64,000 nucleotides of DNA from Asterella californica (taxonomy: Eukaryota; Streptophyta; Marchantiopsida; Marchantiales; Aytoniaceae): assembly GCA_036924285.1 (NCBI GenBank), contig JAYKYS010000015.1, forward strand, positions 7,068,001 to 7,132,000. Reading direction: 5' to 3'. The notes beneath the pieces were generated by a model that was not told the origin of the DNA, searched no databases, and saw only the letters and a program-made list of their open reading frames with translations. The position numbers and the translations under genes were made by a program. This document shows positions 33,000 to 45,058 of the stretch, in pieces (positions within the stretch are counted from its first letter, which is position 1; each line of letters starts with the position of its first letter).

Positions 33000-33670
33000 C
33001 TCAAGTCCCAAGTTTGGATCAGAAAGCGCCTTGGTACTGATCCAACCATCACCTCATGCCCCTAGAGTCCGCTCGTCGAACCTTGGGGTATGGTGACTCA
33101 TCTCCATGGAGCCATATATAATTTTGAGGTTCGACGATCCCGTCCTCCTCTTTGATCCTTAAAAATTATACCACAACCTGATCACAAGATCAGCCATTAT
33201 TCTTAACTCCGATGTTAGTTCAAAGAGTTCTTTGTAGTATTGAAAAGCTCTCGCTGAGATCTTTCTGTTGATACTTTACACACCTCATGATCTTATATGG
33301 AGCTCCGTCTACAACTCAAAATGTCACTAGAGCTCTAGCACTTATTATTTTTTTGAGAAACTGTTGTCCAACGCCAAACTGAGACTCTATGGTTCCAACC
33401 AGCACCCGTCTACGCCAGATCCACGTCTCAGATCCACATCTTTGACTTACATCTCAAACTTGTGTTTCGGTCCGTTTCCAGACTTAGCTCTTTAGGTCAA
33501 CGTTTGGCTAGGGTCTTCTTGGAATGGACCCATATGTCTTCACACAAAGTTTCTACATTGGTTCAGGGAGCCACTTAAGGTTCATCTGTTCTTGACTTTC
33601 TGGCCAAGTCGTTAAGTCCTACTTGCAGCGTTCACAACGTAGCGCAAGTCTGCTAAGGTTCTGTTGTTTG
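33000..33670 (-). repeat. inverted copy of the 46.1-47.4 kb dispersed repeat
   Basis: The reverse complement matches 46,560-46,760 (for example GGCATGAGGTGATGGTTG against GACATGAGGTGATGGTTG) and continues into the sequence of 46,770-47,250. It is a third member of the family that forms a tandem pair there, probably LTR sequence. No coding content. Confidence 0.5.
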
Positions 33671-34618
33671 CAGCTGCATATGATCTTGAGATTGAGGGTC
33701 ACGACAAAAAACACCAGAAAAATACAAATATGATAGAAATAGGTGATAGATAGGAAGTAAAGTCCTCCATCTTCGAAGAGGAGAAGAGAAAAATCAAAGA
33801 GTCCAGAAATGCTAGGAAAAATGAAAAAGGAGATTCCTCCTCCGTAGAGCTATGAAGTGCTCCTCTCCCTCCTTGAGCAAGCATCCCTATCGGCGTCCGA
33901 ACGGCACTGAAAGAAAATGATTCATGTCTTTGCAAAGACATGAGTTCAAATTCTGACAATCGGAAACGGGATTCAGCACCTACAGTTCTAACCGAATGGC
34001 AGAATAGCCACCAGTCGGCTGATCTTCCTCTTTTCTTTTTCTGCCATCGCCTCTTTTTCCCCGCTGCACGTTCTTATGTATACTTGATTTTGCTGTTGTA
34101 ATGTACACCGCAACTTTGAAGAACGTTTTAGAATTCAAAAACAAAGAATATTTGTTTTACATGGTGGAGAATGACTGTAACTTTTGGTGCATGCCTTGGG
34201 AGCGTCCAATCTCTGTTCCAAGCGATAGAGGGCTCAAAATGTAACCCTCGAAATTCTTTTTCTTATGAATCCTAGATCAACTGTTCTCGTGGACAATATG
34301 CATCCAAAGTCTCCTTTTTGCTGAGAGAAGGGAAATGACAAATATGGTAGGTGTAGTCAATTCATAGTAGGTGGAACGTGGTAAAATGTAGTTGATTCCT
34401 GTTTAACTCATGGAAAAAAGTACAGAGAAACTCTTAAACTCTTGACTCGATCACTATAAACAAGACAGAGAAAAATAACAGAGTTATTTATTATCAAAGC
34501 GAATTCCATCTAGGTGTCCACCAGACAACTGGCTTTAAAAAAAGAGGAACTGAGAGGGTTTTAGGAGAAATAGAAAAGAGTTGACGACCACCTTCTCAAT
34601 ATAGGCATGAGAGAAACA
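33671..34618. other. non-coding flank of the copia element
   Basis: No gene is recognised. The stretch CAACTGTTCTCGTGGACAA near 34,270 recurs at about 39,836, beyond the other side of the copia element. Confidence 0.4.
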
Positions 34619-34847
34619 TGTTAAAGATAATGTCTAGTCTATAGTCACATCTATAGTCATCTCTATCATCTCTATAAATCACATCTATAGTCACCTCTAT
34701 AGGCACATCTCTATGACTAGTGACTAACCTCTGTCCATAGGTTAGAGTATATAACAACCCCCCTCTTGGGAGATGATGAGTCGACTGATCCTTTTACTAA
34801 TGTATCTTCCATAGTGGAGAGTATTCACTTGGTTTGGTTCTTAAACA
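34619..34847 (+). repeat. copia 5' LTR
   Basis: TGTTAAAGATAATG ... TTCTTAAACA, with a TATA-like AGAGTATATAACAA near 34,743. It contains several ATCTATAGTCA-type units, and one extra CATCTCTAT unit compared with the 3' LTR. Confidence 0.92.
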
Positions 34848-34860
34848 TGGTATCAGAGCT
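34848..34860 (+). other. copia primer-binding site (initiator tRNA-Met)
   Basis: TGGTATCAGAGCT starts directly after the LTR. This is the classical plant copia site complementary to initiator Met-tRNA. Confidence 0.92.
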
Positions 34861-35262
34861 TAGGCACGAGCACTAGCAAGGAGAATGAGGAACCAGAGAG
34901 TGAAAAGGACATAGAGTGAGCACACCACCTTCAACTGAAAAGTGAGGAAGAAGGCGCAAACTTCTGGTCAAACTAACTTTGACTACATTTTTGGAGGGGA
35001 AGGAGGTCGAATTAGACAAATCTGAGAGGGGATTTGGATTTCGACCCAAACAGACCTCGTGTAAAAAAGTTACACTTTGGGGAACCCTTGGTCAACGGAC
35101 TTTTGACTGCACTTTTGAAGGCCTTAACGATCGATTTTCGCGTTTCTGAGATTTTTGCCGGGCTGGATGAGATTGCAGAGGATTATAATATAGACACTAC
35201 TTCCACATCCACAACCACTTTGAGGAGTTTCAGATTTTTCCCACCTACTTTACTTTCGATCG

Positions 35263-35795
35263 ATGGCTAACGTTAGTGATCGCTAACTATCCAATATGAT
35301 GCTTCAAGGTTAAGCCATTTTTCAGAACTACGACTTATGGGACATAGTGTTGGATGAGGAAGAAAGACCTATCGATTCACCAGCTGCTGTCAAAGCTTGG
35401 AACAAAAGAGATCAACAAGCACTTGCTATCATCAAGATGACCATAAAAGACTCGGAAGTTATGGATATCTTGGAGGCTAAAACCTCTAAAGATGCTTGGG
35501 ATACTTTCACCAAGAAGCACGAAGGAGCTGCTCGAGGGAGGAAGAGAATGCTACGCAGAAAGTTAAACACTTTGCATATGGTTGCAGGCATCTCACTCGA
35601 AGAGCACTTCAATCTGTCAAAGGGTTGCTACAACAACTGAAGAATCTGGGTGGAGGTATAGATGAGGACGACTTGGTGCTTATAGTGCTCCAGAGCTTAC
35701 CAGAACCGTATGAGCACTTCGTCAAAGCAGTGGATGTCCGCAAAGAGCCTATCTCATTTGAAGAACTGCAAACACTAGCTTGCAAGAAGCAATGA
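35263..35795 (+). pseudogene. copia gag, broken
   Basis: Starts MANVSDR, then a TAA at codon 8 (35,284) and another at codon 17 (35,311). The frame continues with WDIVLDEEERPI ... KAWNKRDQQALAIIKM ... DAWDTFTKKHEG, the usual copia gag fold (UBN2-like). It shifts near 35,610-35,640 into LKNLGGGIDEDDLVLIVLQS, and shifts again near 35,780 into pol. Confidence 0.8.
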
Positions 35796-38700
35796 ATATC
35801 GAAACCAAGTCAACTCAAGCAACTACCACAACTGATTCAGCTTTCTTCTCCAAGAGGAGAGATCATAAACGTGGTAGACCTCAAGACTTACAACCAAAAC
35901 AGAAGGAGTTTTGGGACAACAAGAAAGGCAAATACAACAGACAAGATTCAGAGAGCAACTCCAACAAACCTAAACCTGGGAACTGCAACTACTGTAAGAA
36001 ACGTGGTCACTATGCTTATGAGTGCAGGAAGAAGACATTTGATCAACTTTCCAACACAAACAACAGAGGTAACTTTGTACAGACAACTGATCACGAAGAG
36101 AAGCTATTCTTCACTGCCATGTATACAGACACACATGACCAACAATGGTGGATTGATTCTGGAGCATCAAATCATATCACCTCAAAGAAGGAGTGGTTTC
36201 AAGACTTTCATCCTCTTAATGGACCAGAGATTCGATTAGGAGATGGTAAGGGCTACCAAGTCCAAGGAGAAGGTAACATTCGTATTAAGCTACCTTCAGG
36301 ACAGATAAGAATCATTGGAGGTGTCTGGTTTGTACCTGGTGTAGTGCATAATCTTCTGAGTGTTGGTAAACTTGCTGCAAACGGATTTCAACTGTCATTT
36401 GATGCTCAAGGATGTTCAATTCTTGACCAAGGATCTGTAGTAGCTACAGGGCTGAAGGTTGACCACTTGTATGAGTTACAAGCCTTACCCTTAGTAGCTC
36501 CAGTTCTAGCTGCTGTAACAGAGACGAGCCAATTATGGCATCTACGACTTGGACATTTACACTATCAAAGAATGCAGAAGTTGTTTCATGAGAACTTAGC
36601 ACTTGGTGTTTCCAAACTCGCCCCTGTAAACACCCCGTGTGAAGTTTGTCTCAGATCTAAACAAACTCGAAGGAAGTTCTTCAAGACTACTGCAACAAGG
36701 GCAACAGATATCCTTCAGCTGTTACATACAGATCTCTGTGGACCTACTGAGACCATTTCGCTTGAAGGTTCTAAGTACTTTATGCTGGTTGTTGATGACT
36801 TCTCGAGATACATTTGGGTTTTCTTCCTCTTAAGAAAGTCTGAAGCACTCTCGAATCTTCAACAGCTTGTTAACATGGTGGAAAGACAGACTGGACAGCA
36901 AGTGAAGCAGCTACGAAGTGATAGAGGAGGAGAGTTCACTTCCAAGGCAGCTGACCAATATTTTGCTGAGAAGGGGATACTGCGGCAGTTGACTACAGCT
37001 TACACGCCTCAGCAAAATGAAGTTGTTGAAAGGAAGAACAGAACTGTTGTGGAGATGGCAAGAAGTCTTCTTCTTGAGCAAGATCTTCCAAAAGATCTTT
37101 GGGCTGAAGCTATCAATACTGCGGTCTACCTTCTCAACAGAAGTCCAACAAATGCTGTGAACAACAAAACTCCATTCGAAGCTTTCACAGGAAAGAAACC
37201 AGACCTCTCTAACCTACGAATTTTTGGATGTAAAGCATATGTTTCAACTCCTCGAAAATTACTCCAAAAGTTTGATGATAGATCTCAGATCTGTACATTC
37301 ATAGGATATCCAGCAAGAGAAAAGAGATATAGGCTATTGAGTGCTGCAAGAAAAATCATCATCAGTCGAGATGTAGTGTTTTTAGAGGTCCCTTCATCTC
37401 GAAACTCACAACACCATCTTTCTGATCTGCCACCTCTCTCTGTCCAAACACCTACTTCAGAGAACCATGAAGAAGAACCTCAAGCTCAACTAGAACCACC
37501 TCCTACATCACCCACACAAGTTGAGGTTACTGAATCAGGTCCAACTACAGCAGATTCGCCTCTCATTCATCAGACTACTCCATATTCGAATCTTGCTACC
37601 CAACCAAGGAGACCTATCAGAACAAGGAAGGTTCCTGCAAGGCTAGAGGATTATATTCTCATGGCTGAAGCTCAAGGTGATGGAGAAACTATTACATTCG
37701 AGGAAGCTTTCAGTAAGGATCAATGGAGACGTGCTATGCAGGAAGAATATGATGCACTGCTCAAAAATGCAACCTGGAGCCTAGTACCTCTTCCAGCAAA
37801 CAGGAAAGCACTTGGCTGTAAGTGGGTTTATAAGATCAAGAGGCATGCGGATGGAACTATTGAGAGATACAAGGCTCGCCTTGTTGCAAAAGGTTATTTG
37901 CAGATTGCAGGAGAAGATTTTCAAGAGACCTTCACACCTGTGGTAAAACTTAACTCCATCCGAGTTCTTTGTGCTCTTGCAAAACAACATGGTTGGAAGT
38001 GTTTACAAATGGATGTTAAGAATGCATTCCTTAATGGCATTCTTGAAGAAGATATCTACTTGCAGCAACCACCTGGTTTTGTTCGTCAAGGAGGTGAACA
38101 GTTAGTGTGCAAGCTGCACAAGGCATTATATGGCCTCAAACAAGCTCCAAGAGCTTGGTACACAAGAATCGACACCTTCTTGAAACAGCAAGGCTTCTCT
38201 CCTACAAGAGGTGATCCAAACTTCTATGTTTTGATTACTTCTTAAAGTATTGTGTTACTGTTACTGTACGTGGATGACCTGATAATATCCGGAAGTAATC
38301 AAGGAGGAGTAAAGAAGATTCAGCAAGCTTTAATGCAAGAGTTTGATATGAAAGATCTAGGACTTCTCAACTTTTGTCTTGGAGTTCAGTTTCTGGAACA
38401 CAACAAAATGTTATACCTCTCTCAGGCAAGGTATACAGAAAGTATACTCCAGGATTTCCAGATGGAGAAGTGCAAGCCTGCCCCTACTCCTATGGTTATC
38501 TCAAAGGAGTGGCAAAGTTCTTCTGTTGATGATGAGCAGGCAGATGCAACAGAGTTCAGGAAGCTGATTGGGAAGTTAATTTATCTGGCTGTCACTACAA
38601 GATCAGATATTTCGTTTGCAGCCAGCAAACTCAGTCAGAATATGGAGTCTCCCACACTTATGCATATGAGGGCAGCAAAGAGAGTTTTGCGCTACCTCAG

Positions 38701-39254
38701 GGGAACTACCAGCTATGGGCTCAGATATAGCTTAGATAAGTCACTTGGACTTGTTGGATTTACAGATGCATATTGGGCAGGTGATTCTACAGATCGTAAA
38801 TCAATGTTTGGATTTGCATTTATGCTGGGAGGAGGTGCCATCACTTGGCAGTGTAAAAAGCAACCAACTATTGCTTTATCCTCCTCTGAAGCAGAATATC
38901 GTGGGCTGTGTAATGCAGCACGAGAGGCCATTTGGCTAAGATGGATGTTGGCGGATGTAGGTGTCAACCAAGACACTCCAACAATAATCTGGACTGATAG
39001 CATGAGTGCAATAGCATTGGCGAAAAATCCAGTGCATCATGCTAGAACTAAGCACATTGAAGTGCAAGTCCACTTCATCAGGGAAAAAAATAATTTCGGG
39101 AGAGGTTGTTACTCAATGGGTAACAACTGATGATCAAACTGCTGATATATTCACCAAGCCTTTGTCTTCAGACAGGTTTCAAAAATTGAGACTTGAACTT
39201 GGTGTATATTCAGTACCACTGACATTAAGAGGGGGTGTTAAAGATAATGTCTAG
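35780..39254 (+). pseudogene. copia pol: zinc knuckle, protease, integrase, RT, RNase H
   Basis: The frame is open from about 35,780 to a TAA at 38,243-38,245, then continues in the same frame to 39,130. In order: CCHC knuckle CNYCKKRGHYAYEC; protease DSGAS; integrase HHCC (HLRLGHLHYQRM ... CEVC) and DDE with HTDLCGP and a later Asp/Glu; RT with WVYKIKRHADGTIERYKARL and DVKNAFLNG; then, just after the stop, LLYVDDLIISG. RNase H has SSSEAEYRGL, TDSMSAIALAKNP and HIEVQVHFI. A frameshift in the A-rich run near 39,090 moves the end (DDQTADIFTKPL) into another frame. Confidence 0.92.
39226..39235 (+). other. copia polypurine tract
   Basis: AAGAGGGGG immediately before the TG of the 3' LTR. Confidence 0.8.
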
Positions 39255-39466
39255 TCTATAGTCACATCTATAGTCATCTCTATAAGTCACATCTATAGTC
39301 ACCTCTATAGGCACATCTCTATGACTAGTGACTGACTAGTGACTAACCTCTGTCCATAGGTTAGAGTATATAACAACCCCCCTCTTGGGAGATGATGAGT
39401 CGACTGATCCCTTTACTAATGTATCTTCCATAGTGGAGAGTATTCACTTGATTTGGTTCTTAAACA
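39236..39466 (+). repeat. copia 3' LTR
   Basis: Same as the 5' LTR except for loss of a CATCTCTAT unit, an added GACTAGTGACT duplication and a few substitutions. Confidence 0.92.
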
Positions 39467-39870
39467 AAACCGTCGAGATGCTTTTATGGCATGCTATGCT
39501 GCTGAATATAGATAATCAAAGTCAAACTTGACACATATGGTTTATTTATTAAATATAGATTACCAAAGCCAAACATGATCGCTGACTGGACACATGACCG
39601 TAGATTCATTTAGAACCCATAAACCAAGTACGAGAAGTGATCTCTGTCTTAGTATATAGTTCTGTGATGTCCACACAAATATTTTAAATTTGATCACTTT
39701 AATTTATGACCTAACCCTTCCAAAAGGAAAGTTAAAGACATAAATTAAGGTGTATGCATATTCCCCTCTTCCGAACTTGGAAGAGGTGAATAATAATATG
39801 CAAGTATATGCAAGTATATATATGAGTATAATCCAACTGTTCTCGTGGACAAATGATAAGACATCAACGT
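39467..39870. other. non-coding flank with an old repeat fragment
   Basis: A segment (about 39,750-39,800) containing AACTTGGAAGAGGTGAATA recurs near 55,250-55,290. No coding content. Confidence 0.4.
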
Positions 39871-40383
39871 TACACATTCAGGTGGGCTAGCCCCCCGGAC
39901 CTGACAGTACTTAGAACCTGACTAAACTACCTAGCGGTGGAATATCCCACCGTCTAAGTAGTGGCACCTGTGGTTTAAAGATATACATGACCCTTACAGG
40001 CCACAGCTTGTACCCAGCGCTAGAACTCGAAGCTCCTCACGGGGAAAGGGCCCCCATGGCCCATCAGCCGACTTTGACAGCCTTCAGCGATGCTTACACA
40101 AGATCGAACTTACCTACCCACCGGACTATTTCATGCCTTGTTGTTCCTAAAGCTCGGAGAATAGGCTTTCGGGACATCCAAACGGTATTGAAGAAAATTT
40201 ACCATGATCCCTTTAATAATCTCTGCATACAGTCAAACCTCATCCCCGATATAGTCATAATTGCGTTATAGTCATACTTTTCTATGGGATGCGCCGTCTC
40301 TTAGTAAGTTTATCACTTTATGGTCAGTACCACACCCGTACAAGCATAGTTTCACAGAGTAAATATAAAAATATGTGATTATC

Positions 40384-40674
40384 GCCAGCTGAACGCGTGT
40401 CTAAAAGAGAAGCAGAGAGACGGCTTCAAACGTTTTATGTAACATTCAGTGCCATGAAACGTTCTATTATTCACGAGCTGCAGAAGAGAAACAGGGCGAC
40501 ACCCAGTCCAGACGAGGCTTGTGTGATGGCGGGGTTCATTCACGACTTTGCAACCAGTCAGTCAATCGAGTGGCACAGACAGTATAGACCTGTAGCAGAA
40601 CAGACTCTTTGCTTTTGTTTTTGCTGTTGACTACGAGAGTGAATGGAACTGGTACCCAGATGCATGAACAATAT
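40384..40674 (+). repeat. duplicated exon-like segment, copy 1
   Basis: About 90% similar to 41,832-42,087. The frame with MKRSIIHELQKRN, then ACVMAGFIHDFA and SQSIEWHRQY, is shared by both copies, suggesting an ancestral coding sequence. I do not recognise the family. An open frame of about 77 codons covers most of it, with an alternative start. Copy 1 has an extra stretch (about 40,592-40,630) before TGACTACGAGAGTGAATGGAA. Confidence 0.45.
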
Positions 40675-41189
40675 AGTTTTCCTCTAATCCCGAAGCGTTA
40701 TAGTCACAACATACAAGGTCACCAAGTGGGTGACTATAAGGAGGTTTAAATTAAGACGTCTTGAATGATATAAGAGATTCGATACAAGAGAGTCCGCAAT
40801 AAGCTCCAACGACCGTCAAAACTACCAGTCTGCCAGCAATAACCGAGAGCCAGGAATTAATTGGTCAAATTAAATTTACATAATTCAAGTTATATATTTA
40901 CTCTGGCTTTATAGCTGGTGAAATAATGTATTTCTTTCAGTCAATCATGGATTGTCTATTAGCTTGGAGATGAGGATACATCTATATCTACGTATACATT
41001 CTGACTTAGCAAGTGTTTGATGCATCGTCTCCATGGCCGCCTTCCAATTCGATCTTGCCACTTCTCTCATCCTGCTTGAGATTCATTACTCGTGATCTGC
41101 CCTCCTCCCTCCGCCTCTGGAAATTAACGGTAGGTTCTGGAAAGTCGGTCGCGTCTAACGGATCGGATGCATGCATAGAACCCCGATAG

Positions 41190-41790
41190 ATGAAGGAAGG
41201 AAGGAGCTCGAGCTCGAGGTGGCGACTGAAATGCGATTCATATCATCAGTCACATCTCATGACGGCTGCGGAAACCGATCGGGTCTCCATAATAATAAAA
41301 TTATTATTGACCGACGAACACCTTGAATTCGTCGGATCTGAAGAATTAAACGAGTCAACACTAGTACTGACCAGAAACTGTACGTTAGATCTAGAACTCC
41401 TCAGACTGTAGAATCACCAGAACAGCTAACCACGAGATCCAATGAGCAAGAGTGATGGACGATATGGATTTTAACCGACTAAATTCCACGTCCTGATTGG
41501 GGAGCTGATGGATCGCGTCGCGAGCTTGCAGAGGCGTGACCTCGACACAGATGCAAAAGGACGAGTCGCTCCGGTTTTCGAAGCACATGTCCAACTCCAG
41601 AAGATACGACCTGACCTAGAAAGGCGTGGACAGGAAGCATTCTGGCCGAGATATTCTCTATAGACTCTATGTTCATGTGCTGGTGGGGTCGATCTTCGGG
41701 AACTTGAAGAATCCGAACAGTTATCTGCCCTCCGACGAGAGGAGAGCAGAAAAGTGAACCGGAAAGTTGCCCTCAAGTTGAACTAGTTCC
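41190..41790 (+). pseudogene. unidentified broken coding fragments
   Basis: Plus-strand pieces look protein-like: MTAAETDRVSIIIKLLLTDE to a stop at 41,409-41,411, ELMDRVASLQRRDLDTDAKG and onward to a stop near 41,660, then ESEQLSALRREESRKVNRKV. They are helical and charged, and lie just upstream of duplicated copy 2. They may be exons of one decayed gene. The family is not recognised. Confidence 0.3.
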
Positions 41791-41831
41791 GGGTACGTGC
41801 TAGTTTCTGCTGCAGTGGACAACGAAGCCTG

Positions 41832-42087
41832 CGCCAGCTGAACGCGTGTCTACAAGAGAGGCAGAGAGACGGCTTCAAAGGTTTTATGTATACATTCAGT
41901 GCCATGAAACGTTCTATTATTCACGAGCTGCAGAAGAGAAACAGGGGGACACCCATTCCAGACTAGCCTTGTGTGATGGCGGGGTTCATTCATGACTTTG
42001 CAGCCAGTCAGTCAATCGAAGTGGCACAGACAGTATAAACCAGTTGACTATGAGAGTGAATGGAACTGGTACCCAGATGCATGAAGA
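41832..42087 (+). repeat. duplicated exon-like segment, copy 2
   Basis: Similar to 40,384-40,674 but with a stop after TPIPD (CCAGACTAG) and a one-base insertion in CAATCGAAGTGG, so this copy is not a continuous frame. Confidence 0.45.
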
Positions 42088-42474
42088 GCCGGATTGGACA
42101 GGAAATACTGTTGATAAAGTGAGTTTAGTGCTAATGACCATGCGGAAAGTAGCAAAGGAGATCAGAGACTCATCATCTCCGAGTATGGTGTATTTAGCAC
42201 AATCATCATGAAGAGGACCAGTGAGGAGTTACGTAAGAAAGCAACACATAATAACATGGAATCTAATAAGACCAAGGGAGTCACTTCTTTAACATTGAAA
42301 TCACATCAACATGTACGAGAGGTTGTAAAACAAATAAACAGCAGAAGCTAGATATTCTAGTGCTAACAAATACAATCCTTCATCCTTCATGAACCATTTG
42401 ATTTACTAACCATATAAATATATATATACTCGTACTGGCCGGGATTCTGATTCTCGACAAGCGAATTTTACAGT

Positions 42475-42600
42475 AGAACCTTAAACGTGCTTTTGAATTT
42501 CTCGCTCACAACTTTCCCCCACTCGGCCGCGGGCTCTTGCAACAGTTTTGTCATGATTCTGAGGAAATCGACCGGCGTCTTGGTCCCCTTGTAGAAGAAG
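42475..42600 (-). other. minus-strand exon-like open frame of unknown identity
   Basis: The minus strand reads GTKTPVDFLRIMTKLLQEPA and continues through a charged helical end to a stop near 42,480. An AG directly precedes GGGACC, so it could be a terminal exon. No family is recognised, and upstream codons in this frame contain a stop. Confidence 0.25.
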
Positions 42601-43374
42601 AAACGTTACGCTACTTCGTACTTCTATATTTCCTGGCCCACGGAGGATATATCCGCGAGACCCTCGTGTTCGTCCTGGAACTTCGAGGCAGGTCTCAACC
42701 GGTGCGGCTCCTACGATACCGCTTGTACCGGTACAGCAACTTGTGGCAATGAAATGACTGTGCCTCACTCCAGTAATTAGTATAATCTGCCTTGATGCTT
42801 TCGACACGTACCAGTCGAACGTATCGTCAGTTCATCTATAGGGAAATCCACACAACGAGCGGATATCCTCTCAGAGATTCTTACAGAGTGGAAAGAGTCT
42901 CATCAGCCAGCTCGGCTTCGCTTTCGTGCTTTGGGTGAGTCGGCTATGGTCGGACGGAATTCTCAACCGTCTCTCCTTACGCTGTTGTCTTCTGTGCGCG
43001 ACGATCGCGACGCCATTTAAACGCCGACGTTGGTATAAAGTAGTAGTAGCCGACGAGTTCGCCTTGCGTTTTGTGACAGTGGAAATTTCTGAAGTTACTT
43101 GACTTCAGAATCAGACACTAGCATGCTTCGATCTTCAGCATGAGATACGGCTTCGATTCTCAGCACGCAGAGGGCTGTTCGAATTCGTACCGGCAAGTAC
43201 AGAACGGAGTACAGGCCAAGATTCGGCCAAAATCTGGCTCCGCTGCGCGCTCAAGGTTAGATTTGTGCATGTTCTATCAACGTCTCCAGAATTCAAGCTT
43301 CTCTGTACTTTCAAGGACAAACTAAATCTTCATGACTCGATTTACCACGCCGTTGGAAGGCATGATCAGTGATC

Positions 43375-43548
43375 ATGATCAAGTCGCTCCTCCCTGATGG
43401 ACTCTACATCGACTCAGGAGGGGAACAAGCATCTGTAACTTACTCGACGGATCAGCAAATAAACGACAAGTTAAAGAAGAGCAAGATTCGCTGGCAAGAG
43501 CGAAAGCGAGGGACCACAGTCGTTCATCCAGTGCACATCCTCGTGTAA
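43375..43548 (+). other. small exon-like open frame of unknown identity
   Basis: 57 codons starting MIKSLLPDGLYIDSGGEQAS and ending in VHPVHILV. A perfect donor GTAAGT overlaps the end (43,545), so it may be an exon that continues by splicing. Composition is GC-richer than the flanks. No family is recognised. Confidence 0.25.
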
Positions 43549-44139
43549 GTTTTAACCAGTAACGACCTGGCCATGAGATATCTCCTAGCGTACACAGTAT
43601 CATATGCAGTCAGTACACTCCAACAGTCGCTGGGCCATGTCAACAGCCGACGAGTAAGCCGGGTCCACACATCGTCACTGGACCGCCAGTCGAGCAGATC
43701 TAGAGCAGAGCCCGGCTAGCGCTCACCTTTGCCAAGGCTCAGCTTACATCAGCAGCCTTACAGCACGATGAATTCATGGATGGACCACTCTCGACGCCTT
43801 CGCTTGCTCACTCGGTCGACTCTCGACTGTCGAGTCAAGAGCATGGGCAGCGGAGTGCGGACTCGTTGAAAGTCTTCAGGGTCAAACAGGCTCTGGAGTC
43901 TGGATCTGGGATATGCCCGAATTTTCCTTCCTGTAGGGGCCCGTAGGACTCGTTCCTTTCTCTTTATGGACGGGTTGATCGACAGACTCGGCACACAGGT
44001 GACGCAGGCTCAGACTTGCAGACTCCCTGTAAGTACTGTTGTCTTTCTCACATTCTCGTCTCCGCTTCGTAACAAGTTTTCCGTCCCTCGACGAGCAACT
44101 GTAAATTTTCTGTAAAGTACTTTGACGTTCTAAGTACAG

Positions 44140-45050
44140 AAGAGACTCATCAGGCGTTAGCGTATTGAAAAAAGAGATTATTTGATAAGACTAGTTGGAC
44201 AATTGGATATCAAATTCTGGACTACAAAATAAACATGTAGTCCAGAATTTGAATCTAAAATATATTCAGAATATAATTTTTATATTGTAAAAAATTATAT
44301 GAATTAATATTACTTTTTTAAAAATATTAATGATATATGAAATATTTTGGAGTAAAATATTTGAATATCATAACACAATAACACAATAAACCATTCAAAT
44401 TTATATTTTATATTTGAATATAATATTATGGATTGAGAAGATTCTAAATAATACTAGTATAACATATCTTAATCAAGATTTCAAATTTATTAAGTTTGTC
44501 ACTGAACTGTGCGAGGTTTTGCACAGTTTGTAAAAAAAATAAAATAAAAATGTATTAATAAGTAAATCAGCTTTGTGTAGATTTACTAAATGATGTAATA
44601 AAACAAGAATGAGAGTACTTCATACGAACTAAGAATTTTGTCCTTGCACTCAGTCTAATAAATAATAATATCAAAAGTTAGAGCTTTTCTCAAAGTATTT
44701 GTTAGTTTATCACAACAAAGAGAAGACTTGATCTAATTCCTCTAGTTATGTGTTTAATATCCATGCAAACTAAATTTGTTATTAAAACATTCATCACAAT
44801 CAAGACTTAAGACTCACACCCGGCTCATCAAGACTTAAGACTCAAGACATCAAGACTTAAGACTCGGACATCAAGACTTAAGACTCACACAACTTTAGCT
44901 ATTCATATCTTCTTTCAATTTCAAAATGATGTAACTATCATCGAATTAAAGGTCATATAAAGTTCTCTAAAACAAGAAGATAAAATACTAAGTCTTCCAA
45001 AAGAATCTAAGACTATCTTAAATCCTAAAAACTTATACTTCTCTAAATTG
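44140..45050. repeat. AT-rich DNA with four ATCAAGACTTAAGACTC units
   Basis: No gene is seen. The tandem unit lies at 44,798-44,890, with four copies separated by 4-12 bases. An inverted pair, ATTCTGGACTACA and TGTAGTCCAGAAT, is at about 44,213 and 44,236. Confidence 0.5.
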
Positions 45051-45058
45051 ACATAGAC

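Larger units (their letters stand above)
34619..39466 (+). mobile_element. full-length but inactive Ty1/copia retrotransposon
   Basis: Two nearly identical LTRs (229 and 231 bp), a tRNA-Met-type primer-binding site, gag, pol in copia order (protease, integrase, RT, RNase H), and a polypurine tract. The flanks read AAACA and AAACC, a likely 5-bp duplication with one mismatch. The LTRs differ mainly by two short indels, so insertion was fairly recent. However, gag has two early stops and frameshifts, pol has one stop before YVDD, and the RNase H end is frameshifted. Confidence 0.92.

Noticed and set aside
34261..39855. Shared CAACTGTTCTCGTGGACAA on both sides of the copia element as a target duplication
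   Set aside because: It lies hundreds of bases outside the LTRs. The duplication expected next to the LTRs is AAAC(A/C).
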